Source: Gammaproteobacteria bacterium
Lineage (GTDB): Bacteria > Pseudomonadota > Gammaproteobacteria > Pseudomonadales > Balneatricaceae
Length of the DNA: 64,000 nucleotides
Assembly (NCBI GenBank): GCA_030748435.1
Contig: JASMLZ010000009.1
Location: 1 to 64,000 of the forward strand
Reading direction: 5' to 3'
Shown: in pieces, positions 1-7,499 of the stretch
Layout: the number at the start of each line of letters is the position of its first letter
Position numbering within the stretch: the stretch's first letter is position 1
Notes under the pieces: model-generated
What the model was told of the DNA's origin: nothing
What the model saw: the letters and a program-made list of their open reading frames with translations, nothing else
Database searches by the model: none
Translations under genes and position numbers: made by a program

Positions 1-402
1 AGCCTGATAACCCATACCCAAAGCAATATGCAGCAATGTGCAACCGGTAGAGCAGCCCATAAGAATGACTTTATCGCCCAGAGTGTGCCCAATATTGATA
101 GCGGCAATCGTATCAGCCAGCCACTCCTTATAGCTGGCATCTGCCAGGGCTTGACCATCCTGGCCATGGCCTCGCAGGCGAGTAAAAAACAAATTAGCCC
201 CCAGTGCTTTGGCCAGCAAGTCTGGCACCGGTCGTATTTCATTGCGGCTGGCAGAAAATCCATGCACATAGACAATACTGGTGGTGGTTTTGGTGCCGGG
301 TTTGTCAGCCCAGATAATGGTTTTTGCTGTTGCCGGGCGTAAGGCTCGGATGTTTGCTTCTGCAGTGGCCAGAATCTGGTCCAGATCTTCAATATCAACC
401 AC
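1..402 (-). CDS. Alpha/beta hydrolase, partial (C-terminus outside window)
   Basis: The reading frame is open on the minus strand from a GTG at 402 to the window edge (134 codons seen). It contains the segment YVHGFSASRNE, which resembles the oxyanion-hole HG motif of alpha/beta hydrolases, then RLRGHGQDG, and later MGCSTGC, a G-x-S-x-G nucleophile elbow with Ser as the likely catalytic residue. The Asp and His of the triad would lie beyond the window. The GTG overlaps the last 8 bases of the symporter gene upstream, which suggests translational coupling. No clear Shine-Dalgarno was seen, so the start is uncertain. The substrate cannot be deduced; esterase or lipase-like activity is the family expectation. 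Confidence 0.8.
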   Translation of the reverse strand, partial: MVDIEDLDQILATAEANIRALRPATAKTIIWADKPGTKTTTSIVYVHGFSASRNEIRPVPDLLAKALGANLFFTRLRGHGQDGQALADASYKEWLADTIAAINIGHTLGDKVILMGCSTGCTLLHIALGMGYQA

Positions 403-1777
403 GGTTGTTATCCACAGATGTACGCCCAAGAGATGGGCGGTAAACTAATAGTAATGTCAAAATGGCCAGTAACAGTACGGCCGCGGGCACCAGTGTAATG
501 CTGGCCTGCAGTGCTGTCACAGAAGCTTCTGATTGTGCTACTTTACCTTGTGTGGTTTCCTGCCAGCCGTAAGCGCCCAGTATCAGTGCCAGACACATGG
601 GGGCAAAGGCATTAGCTACTTTTTGGCCAAATAGCCAGATAGCAGAGAAGGCCCCTTCTATAGCTTGGCCTGTTTGTTGTCGGGTAATATCCATCAGGTC
701 CGGATACATGGCCCACGGAATTTGCTGATAAGCACCGTTGGCCATACCTGCTAGCACAAACATACCTGCCATAGTGGTGACATTGACCGAGGGCATCACT
801 TGATAGAGGGCAAGTAGTAGCACAATATAAAGGCTTAGCCCCAGTACCAGTGCCCCCAGCTTGCCCAGTTTGGCTGAGATCATGACCCACACCGCCTGTG
901 ACAGGATAGAACCGACGACAAACGCAGCAAACATAAGGGATAAAACCGTTAGGGCCCCGGCCGCACCGGATAGCATGCTGGTGCCATTATCCATAATCAG
1001 ATAGAGGGCGGCAAAGGGCAACCCGGCGGTAATAAGGGCCACGGCAAAGGTCATAATGCCATAGCTTACGGTGAGGATGGAAAAGGACCGGTTGGAAACT
1101 ACCAGTTTAACGATGGCAACAAAGCCAATACTGCTGGGTTGTTGAATACGGGGAGCTTTGCGGGTAATAAAGAGAGATAACCAAATGGCCCCCACGATTA
1201 GGGGAAAGACATAAACCGTTGCCATGGTATGGCCCATATCACTTGCTAACTTGGGGATTAGTGCACCGCCTACCAGAATGCCGATGCTGGCAAAGCCCAT
1301 GCGCCAGCCAGTCATGGCTGATCTTTCCTGCGGGTCTTGGGTCATTTCCCCTGCTGTCGCACCATAGGGGATAGCCACCATGGTAAAGCCGATGGTGGCC
1401 AGGCCAAAGAAGCCGGTTACCCATACAATGGCTGTGGTAGTGTTGGCTCCACTCGGTACTGAGAAGAGCCCAATGGTGGCGCTGGCCATCACCAGTGCAC
1501 CGCTAAACATCCAGGGTACACGGCGGCCCCAGCGGCTTTGGGTTTTATCAGAAAAATAACCTATCAGAGGGTCGGTAATAATGTCGAATACCAGTACTCC
1601 GGTGGTGACCATGCCGGCTATATCAATGGGGACACCCAGGTAGGCGGTGAGATATGCCAGTACCAGCAGTTGTTTCACGATAACAAATACCACAATACCC
1701 ATATCGGCTAAACCCCAGCCGGCTTTTTGTCCTAGAGATAGGCTCATATTATTGCTTCCTGATGGCGCCGCCGACAA
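395..1777 (-). CDS. GPH-family (MelB-like) sugar/cation symporter, MFS
   Basis: This is a 460-residue polytopic inner-membrane protein with about 12 hydrophobic segments. The segment GYFSDKTQSRWGRRVPWM is the conserved loop between helices 2 and 3 of the glycoside-pentoside-hexuronide:cation symporter family (MFS_2), and the length is typical. Members take up sugars or glycosides with Na+ or H+, but some carry other solutes, so the substrate is open. The ATG at 1777 follows AGGAAGCAATAAT, an acceptable ribosome site. The gene is divergent from the DMT permease at 2022 and overlaps the hydrolase that follows it. Confidence 0.85.
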   Translation of the reverse strand: MSAAPSGSNNMSLSLGQKAGWGLADMGIVVFVIVKQLLVLAYLTAYLGVPIDIAGMVTTGVLVFDIITDPLIGYFSDKTQSRWGRRVPWMFSGALVMASATIGLFSVPSGANTTTAIVWVTGFFGLATIGFTMVAIPYGATAGEMTQDPQERSAMTGWRMGFASIGILVGGALIPKLASDMGHTMATVYVFPLIVGAIWLSLFITRKAPRIQQPSSIGFVAIVKLVVSNRSFSILTVSYGIMTFAVALITAGLPFAALYLIMDNGTSMLSGAAGALTVLSLMFAAFVVGSILSQAVWVMISAKLGKLGALVLGLSLYIVLLLALYQVMPSVNVTTMAGMFVLAGMANGAYQQIPWAMYPDLMDITRQQTGQAIEGAFSAIWLFGQKVANAFAPMCLALILGAYGWQETTQGKVAQSEASVTALQASITLVPAAVLLLAILTLLLVYRPSLGRTSVDNNRG

Positions 1778-2021
1778 CTTTGGATAACTGTCGACAGCTA
1801 TTATTATTCTATAGTCAATAGATTACATCATATTGGTAGAGTTGGGGCAAACTGACTGTCTGGTCTAGTCCGGATCTTCCCTATGAGCAAAGCTTATAGG
1901 GTTGGTCGCTATTGGGGTCGATATAGTTATGCATCAGTGCGGTTTTTTTTGCTTGTTGAGTTATCAATCAAGCACGTAGCATGGCCTGTTCTATGGTTAA
2001 TTTGGATATGGATTACGCCTT

Positions 2022-3017
2022 ATGTCGCCAGTTCCTCGCCCCACTGCACAAACCCCGACACTGGCTATTTTTCTGATTGTCTCGGGTATGGTGTTTGTGA
2101 CCATAAATGATTCTGTATTTAAGTTTCTTGCCGGTGCTTACCCTCTATATCAGTTGGTATTTATACGTTCGTTAATAGGGATGCTATGCAGCTTGCTGAT
2201 TTTGCAGTGGGAAGGTGGTTGGGCTGAATTAGAAACCCCAACCCCTGGTTTGCATCTGGTGCGAGGCTTATTGGTAGTACTGGCCAATATGATGTTTTTT
2301 TCTGCCTTGGCAACCTTGCCTTTGGCTAACGCTGTGGCTTTATTTTTTATCGCTCCTTTATTTATTACTCTGTTTTCAGCGCTGTTTCTGCATGAACAGG
2401 TAGGGTTTTGGCGTTTGCTGGCTATTGTTGTTGGCTTTGCTGGGGTACTGGTTATGCTACTTGGGAAGGGTGGTGTTAGCAGTGCAGCAGAGCCTGTGGC
2501 TTATTGGGTTTATGCCTTGCCAGTGGGGGCGGCAGCGGCTTATGCTGCTATGCAGGTAATGACCCGTAAGTTGGGTGTCTATACCAAGGCTTCGGCTTTG
2601 GCAGTATATATTCAGGGAGTGTTCTTACTGGTAAGTATTGGCTTCTACTGGTTCGCTGGTGACGGTCATTTGGCCGTAGGTGTGGAAAACAAAAGTTTGC
2701 TTTTCTTATTGCGTGAGTGGGTTTGGCCACAAGGTAATGATTGGTGGTTATTGCTGTTACTGGGAATCTGTTCAGGGATTGTGGGCTATACTTTATCCGC
2801 GGCCTACAAACTGGGTAATGCGGCGACTATTTCCTCCTATGAGTATGTGGCCTTGCCGATGGCCTTTTTAGTGGGTTGGCTGGTGTTTGATGAAGTCTTG
2901 ACATGGCCAGTTATCATGGGGTCAGGGTTGATTGCGGGTGCGGGTATTATGGTATTTTACCGTGAACGCCAACGGCAATCGCCTATGGCTCCGCGACGAG
3001 CTTTACGACGTGGTTAA
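2022..3017 (+). CDS. DMT-superfamily permease (EamA type)
   Basis: The 331-residue protein has about ten hydrophobic helices arranged as two EamA-like halves (roughly residues 15-145 and 165-315), with a short basic C-terminal tail. This is the usual architecture and size of drug/metabolite transporters that export or import small metabolites; the substrate is not predictable. The ATG at 2022 begins shortly before the first helix, and no strong ribosome site precedes it. The 244 bases between it and the divergent symporter must hold both promoters. Confidence 0.85.
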   Translation: MSPVPRPTAQTPTLAIFLIVSGMVFVTINDSVFKFLAGAYPLYQLVFIRSLIGMLCSLLILQWEGGWAELETPTPGLHLVRGLLVVLANMMFFSALATLPLANAVALFFIAPLFITLFSALFLHEQVGFWRLLAIVVGFAGVLVMLLGKGGVSSAAEPVAYWVYALPVGAAAAYAAMQVMTRKLGVYTKASALAVYIQGVFLLVSIGFYWFAGDGHLAVGVENKSLLFLLREWVWPQGNDWWLLLLLGICSGIVGYTLSAAYKLGNAATISSYEYVALPMAFLVGWLVFDEVLTWPVIMGSGLIAGAGIMVFYRERQRQSPMAPRRALRRG

Positions 3018-3240
3018 TGCTTATATGCCACCCTTGTCCCACGATACCTTATAATCCATCACTTTTGTGCCCGCCTTGGGGCTTCGTTTTATATCCACAT
3101 TAGGGCAAGAAAAGCTGGCCCTGATCAAGCTGCAAGCTGATTTTCCCATTGGCTTGGCTGACTATTGAGTTAAGTCATCTTTGTACTTGACCTGCTCCTA
3201 TATTCTTGCCCTGTTTTCGATAATCCCCAAGGAGAATTTT

Positions 3241-3789
3241 ATGGGACACGCCAAGGAGGGGGTCGCCTTTCAACCCCTAAATATTGCTGTTTTGACCGTG
3301 TCAGATACGCGCACCCCAGACAATGACACCAGTGGCGATACGCTACAGGATAATCTACTGGCCGCAGGTCACATCTGTGTAGCCAGAGTCATTGTCAAGG
3401 ATGATATCTATCAAATGCGAGCGCAGGTGAGTAACTGGATTATTGACCCGGATGTGCATGTGATTCTGGTAACGGGTGGTACCGGTTTTACTGACCGAGA
3501 TAGCACGCCAGAAGCACTGATGCCTCTGTTTGATAGGCAGGTGCAGGGGTATGGTGAATTATTTCGGGCTATTTCCTATACAGAAATTGGTACCTCAACT
3601 ATACAATCTCGCGCCTTTGCCGGGGTAGTTAATCATAAGTTGGTTTTTGCCATGCCGGGTTCTCCCAAAGCCTGCAAAACAGCCTGGAGCAAAATTATTG
3701 CCGAGCAGTTGGATGCGCGTTATCGCCCCTGTAACTTTGTGGAAATGGTACTGCCTAAGGTAGATACTGCTTGTGGGGATCGCTCATGA
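3241..3789 (+). CDS. moaB: Molybdenum cofactor biosynthesis protein MoaB (molybdopterin adenylyltransferase family)
   Basis: The 182-residue cytoplasmic protein belongs to the MoaB/MogA family, which activates molybdopterin with ATP before molybdate insertion. Visible motifs are LTVSDTRTPDNDTSG near the N-terminus, TGGTGFTDRDSTPEAL in the middle (nucleotide/molybdopterin site) and MPGSPKACKTAW near the end. The start at 3241 is supported by the strong site AAGGAGAATTTT just upstream; an upstream in-frame start at 3181 would add an unsupported extension. Its stop overlaps the moeA start (ATGA), so the two are one operon. Its placement beside a molybdoenzyme gene cluster suggests it supplies cofactor to that enzyme. 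Confidence 0.92.
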   Translation: MGHAKEGVAFQPLNIAVLTVSDTRTPDNDTSGDTLQDNLLAAGHICVARVIVKDDIYQMRAQVSNWIIDPDVHVILVTGGTGFTDRDSTPEALMPLFDRQVQGYGELFRAISYTEIGTSTIQSRAFAGVVNHKLVFAMPGSPKACKTAWSKIIAEQLDARYRPCNFVEMVLPKVDTACGDRS

Positions 3790-5006
3790 GTTGTTGTGAT
3801 GACGAAGCAGGCCTGTTGTCTTTGGAGCAGGCTTTGGCAACTTTGGTTAGTGAGGCCGTAGCCAGTAAGGCTATAGAACAGGTTGCTATTGAGGACGTAT
3901 TGGGGCGGGTATTGGCTCAGGATATTGTTTCCAGTATCAATGTGCCACCAGCCAATAACAGTGCCATGGACGGTTATGCCTTGCGTTGGCAGGATTATGC
4001 CGCTAACAAGGCGCTGCCAGTATCTCAGCGTATTGCCGCTGGCAATATTGGTGAGGCTTTACAGGCAGGTACTGTAGCGCGTATCTTTACTGGTGGTGAA
4101 ATCCCGCCGGGTGCTGATGTGGTGGTGAAGCAGGAAGATACCCGTCAGGCCGGTGATAAGGTAATGATTCTTAACACACCCGCTGTGGGTGATCATATTC
4201 GTCCCGCTGGTCAGGATATTCGCGCTGGTGCCATGTTGGTGGCCAAGGGTACGGTGCTCAGCCCTCGCCATATCGGTATATTAGCTTCTGTGGGCTGTGC
4301 CATGGTGCCGGTTTATCAGAGGCTACATGTGAGTTTGGTCAATACCGGTGATGAGCTGGTGATGCCGGGCGAAGTCTGTGGTGCTGGCAAAATCTATAAC
4401 TCCAACTATTTTACTATGCGTGGTTTTTTGCTGCGCTTGGGTTGTGAAATCAGCAGCGTAACCGCCCTGGCGGATTCCGCCGATGCTGTCTATGACGCGT
4501 TATTGCAGGCCAGTCAGGAAACCGATCTGGTGATTACCACTGGTGGGGTGTCCGTTGGAGAAGAGGATCATGTTAAACATGTGGTTGGGCAACTGGGGCA
4601 GATCAAACTCTGGCGTCTGGCCATTAAACCCGGCAAGCCTTTGGCCTATGGTGACATTCAGGGTACACCTTTTATTGGTTTGCCTGGCAATCCAGTAGCT
4701 GCTGCCGTTACCTTCCTGCTGTTGGCCAAGCCTTATATTCGTGGTTTGCAAGGTGCCAGTTATCAGCCGCCTCAGGCCACACCTGTGATCGCTGATTTTA
4801 CCACCAAAGCAGCCAAGCGGCAGGTGTTTTTGCGCGCCAATGTCAGCCTTGAAGCCGGTAAGATGTATGCCACCCCGTTGGTTAATCAAAGCTCTGGGGC
4901 TTTAAGTTCAACCGTATTTTCTGATGGTTTGTTGGTAGTGCCTGCTGGAGCATCTGTAGCCAAGGGTGATGTGCTGGATTTTCTGCCTTATTCAGTGCTG
5001 GAATAA
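3786..5006 (+). CDS. moeA: Molybdopterin molybdenumtransferase MoeA
   Basis: The 406-residue protein inserts molybdate into adenylylated molybdopterin. Conserved MoeA motifs are visible: PPANNSAMDGYAL in the N-terminal part, TGGVSVGEEDHVK around residue 245, IKPGKPLAYG and LPGNPVAAAVTF in the molybdopterin-binding core, and a C-terminal beta domain. Length is typical for bacterial MoeA. The ATG at 3786 overlaps the moaB stop codon, which favours it over the in-frame TTG 15 bases upstream. Other Moco genes (moaA, moaC, moaDE, mobA) are not in the window. Confidence 0.95.
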   Translation: MSCCDDEAGLLSLEQALATLVSEAVASKAIEQVAIEDVLGRVLAQDIVSSINVPPANNSAMDGYALRWQDYAANKALPVSQRIAAGNIGEALQAGTVARIFTGGEIPPGADVVVKQEDTRQAGDKVMILNTPAVGDHIRPAGQDIRAGAMLVAKGTVLSPRHIGILASVGCAMVPVYQRLHVSLVNTGDELVMPGEVCGAGKIYNSNYFTMRGFLLRLGCEISSVTALADSADAVYDALLQASQETDLVITTGGVSVGEEDHVKHVVGQLGQIKLWRLAIKPGKPLAYGDIQGTPFIGLPGNPVAAAVTFLLLAKPYIRGLQGASYQPPQATPVIADFTTKAAKRQVFLRANVSLEAGKMYATPLVNQSSGALSSTVFSDGLLVVPAGASVAKGDVLDFLPYSVLE

Positions 5007-5033
5007 GCACTTACTAATGTCCATTTTAGTAGA

Positions 5034-6080
5034 TTGAGCTGCCCTGTGGATAAGTGGGGTGAGGGGGAAAAAACCGGGGTGCTACTGGTTAATCTGGGTT
5101 CACCAGCAGCGCCCAGCACCAAGGCCATCCGTAATTTTTTGCGCCCTTTTTTGTCTGATCCAAAAGTAGTGCCTATGTCACGTTGGCTGTGGTTGCCCCT
5201 ATTGCATGGGGTCATATTGCGTAAGCGGCCTGCACAATTAGTAACTGAATACCAGCGGATCTGGACTGCCCAAGGTTCTCCCTTGCAGGTTTATAGTGAC
5301 AGCTTGCGCGAGGGAGTTAGTCGCTGGGCTCAGCAACAAGGCTTACACTGGCGGGTCGAGCTGGCTATGACTTATGGTCAGGCAAGTATTGCCGAGGTGG
5401 CTAACAGGCTGGTGCAACAGGGCGTGGAACAATTATTGGTGTTGCCTTTGTTTCCCCAGTATTCCTTGTCCACCACAGCAGCTGTTGGTGATCAGTTAGA
5501 GCGTTTGTCATTGCCATGCCGGGTACACTTGGTTAAGCATTATTATGATCATCCAGCCTATATTAATGCTTTGGCTGCCAGCATTAGTCAGCATTGGCAA
5601 CAATACGGGCAAGCGCAGCGGCTACTGGTATCCTTCCATGGCTTGCCTATGACTATGCACAGGCAGTGTCCGCAATACTATCAGCAGTGTCAGGCTAGCA
5701 CGCGCCTGCTAGCACAAACACTAGGTCTGGATAAACATGACTATAGTCTGTGCTTTCAGTCGCGAGTGGGTCATAAACCCTGGTTAGGGCCTTATACGGA
5801 TACCGTGCTTGCTGACTGTGCCAAAGCAGGGTTACAGACCTTGCAGATCGTCTGCCCGGGTTTTGCTGCTGATTGTCTGGAGACTCTGGCAGAAGTGAGT
5901 CATGGTTATGGCAAGCTGTTTGCGGACTTGTCGGGAGGGGGAAGCTTGACTTATATTCCGGCTTTAAATGACCAGCCTGACCACAGTGCTGCGTTAGGTA
6001 CACTAGTGCAAGCCAATTTGGCTATGCTTAGGGACGGTCGGTCTGTAATCTGGCCGCCTGTGGGCAGCGGCCATCCCTAA
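5034..6080 (+). CDS. hemH: Ferrochelatase
   Basis: The 348-residue enzyme inserts Fe2+ into protoporphyrin IX, the last step of heme b synthesis. The family motifs GVLLVNLGSP near the N-terminus, LLVSFHGLP (with the metal-binding His), FQSRVGHKPWLGPYTD and CPGFAADCLETLAEV (with the conserved Glu) are all present. The start is uncertain: a TTG at 5034 and a GTG at 5046 are in frame and no ATG is available. The gene follows moeA by 27 bases, so it may be cotranscribed with moaB-moeA. Beside the protoporphyrinogen oxidase at 10556 and several heme proteins, it could provide dedicated heme for the island, although it may also be the housekeeping copy. Confidence 0.94.
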   Translation: MSCPVDKWGEGEKTGVLLVNLGSPAAPSTKAIRNFLRPFLSDPKVVPMSRWLWLPLLHGVILRKRPAQLVTEYQRIWTAQGSPLQVYSDSLREGVSRWAQQQGLHWRVELAMTYGQASIAEVANRLVQQGVEQLLVLPLFPQYSLSTTAAVGDQLERLSLPCRVHLVKHYYDHPAYINALAASISQHWQQYGQAQRLLVSFHGLPMTMHRQCPQYYQQCQASTRLLAQTLGLDKHDYSLCFQSRVGHKPWLGPYTDTVLADCAKAGLQTLQIVCPGFAADCLETLAEVSHGYGKLFADLSGGGSLTYIPALNDQPDHSAALGTLVQANLAMLRDGRSVIWPPVGSGHP

Positions 6081-6113
6081 GCCAGGTCTGAACAATGCAA
6101 AAATCTGTTATTG

Positions 6114-7499
6114 TCAGCTAATGCTGATTTGGGGTTGCAGATCGTATTTTTCAATCAAGCGACGCAAGCGTGGACGGGAAATTCCCAAACGCTCACAGGC
6201 TAACCCCTTACGCCAGTTAGTCTCACTTAATACCTGAGCGATATTGGCTTTTTCGGCTTCTTCCAGACTTTTACCCAGCATGCCTACCACGGGACTTATA
6301 GCTTGCACCACAGACTGCTCTGGTTGTGGTGTTACCAAGGTCTGCATATGTTGGGGAATCAAGTCGGCGGTAATGGTGGTGGTGCGACACTGGGCACTGA
6401 TTTTGACCAGTGTGTTTTTTAGTTCCCTGACATTGCCGGGCCAGTGATAGGCCTGCAGGTGTTGCATGGCAGAGCGGGTGATGGAGTCAATAACAAAGTT
6501 ATGTTCCTGATTGATTTTGGCAACCAGGTTGTTGACCAAATCAGGAATATCCTCAAGGCGTTCCCTAAGTGGTGGAATATGAATTTGGAATACCTGCAGG
6601 CGGTAGTACAAGTCTTGGCGGAAATCAGCATTCTGGGCACTTTCGGCCAGATTGGCATTGGTGGCTGCTACCACTCTGGCATTGGTGGTTAGGGAGTGCT
6701 TTGCGCCGACGGGGGTATACTGCTTGTCTTGCAGAACCCGCAGCAATTTGGCCTGAATAGCCGGGCTTAGTTCACCAATTTCATCCAGAAAAATAGTACC
6801 ATCGTTGGCTTGGCTAAATTTGCCCTGTTGTTTGGCAATAGCGCCGGTAAAGGCCCCTTTTTCATGACCAAACATATCCGATTCCAGCAGTGTTTCTACC
6901 AGTGCCGCACAGTTTACCGGCACAAAAGGCCCTTCCTGATGCGGGCTGGTAGTATGAATGGAGCGTGCCACCAGATCTTTACCCGTACCACTTTCTCCGG
7001 TAATTAATACGGTGGCGGTGCTGTTGCTAATTCGCCCTATGGCTTTAAAAATTTCTTTTACGGCCTGACTTCTACCAGCCATCAGATTACCATCCTTAGC
7101 CAGATTTGTGTCCAGATAGATCAGGTCCTGATCCACTTGTTGATGACTTAGGGCCTGGTCCAGGGCCTGGTCCAGTTCGTCCAGATCAATGGGCTTGTGA
7201 ATATAGTCATCGGCTCCTTTTTGCATGGCTTCGATAGTGCTATTCATATCATGAAAAGCGGTGATCATGATTACTCGCACTTGAGGTAGCTTTTGTTTTA
7301 ACTCCGGTAGAATATCCAGCCCGCTTAAGCCGCCCATGCGAATATCCAGAATGATCACATCGGGCTGGAATATCTCGGCCTCCGACAGACTGGCTTCGGC
7401 ACTATGGGCGGTACTGACATGGTGTCCCAAGGTGTCAAAGTGTATTTCCAGGGTGCGACAAATAGCAACATCGTCGTCGATTACCAGTATTTTACACAT
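6114..7499 (-). CDS. Sigma54-dependent response regulator (NtrC family)
   Basis: The 461-residue cytoplasmic activator has three domains. Residues 1-120 are a receiver with acidic pocket D8-D10 and phosphoacceptor D52 in ILDIRM. Residues about 140-375 are an AAA+ sigma54-interaction domain with Walker A GESGTGKD, the GAFTGA loop that contacts sigma54, and a Walker B region TIFLDEIGEL. Residues about 410-461 are a Fis-type helix-turn-helix. Its ATG overlaps the end of the kinase gene by 8 bases, a translationally coupled pair. Because GAFTGA is intact it should activate sigma54 promoters; candidates lie at 19298 and 25180. It is convergent with hemH. Confidence 0.93.
   Translation of the reverse strand: MCKILVIDDDVAICRTLEIHFDTLGHHVSTAHSAEASLSEAEIFQPDVIILDIRMGGLSGLDILPELKQKLPQVRVIMITAFHDMNSTIEAMQKGADDYIHKPIDLDELDQALDQALSHQQVDQDLIYLDTNLAKDGNLMAGRSQAVKEIFKAIGRISNSTATVLITGESGTGKDLVARSIHTTSPHQEGPFVPVNCAALVETLLESDMFGHEKGAFTGAIAKQQGKFSQANDGTIFLDEIGELSPAIQAKLLRVLQDKQYTPVGAKHSLTTNARVVAATNANLAESAQNADFRQDLYYRLQVFQIHIPPLRERLEDIPDLVNNLVAKINQEHNFVIDSITRSAMQHLQAYHWPGNVRELKNTLVKISAQCRTTTITADLIPQHMQTLVTPQPEQSVVQAISPVVGMLGKSLEEAEKANIAQVLSETNWRKGLACERLGISRPRLRRLIEKYDLQPQISIS

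Noticed and set aside
28-342. Plus-strand open frame of 104 codons
   Set aside because: It is antisense to the alpha/beta hydrolase frame, which shows HG and GCSTG motifs and couples with the upstream gene.
1883-2110. Plus-strand open frame of 75 codons before the DMT permease
   Set aside because: It overlaps the start of the permease in another frame and shows no domain-like composition.
3045-3170. Short frame encoding about 33 residues with LGLRFISTLGQEKLALIKLQ
   Set aside because: It looks protein-like but has no ribosome site and no recognised match; it could be a gene remnant but cannot be supported.
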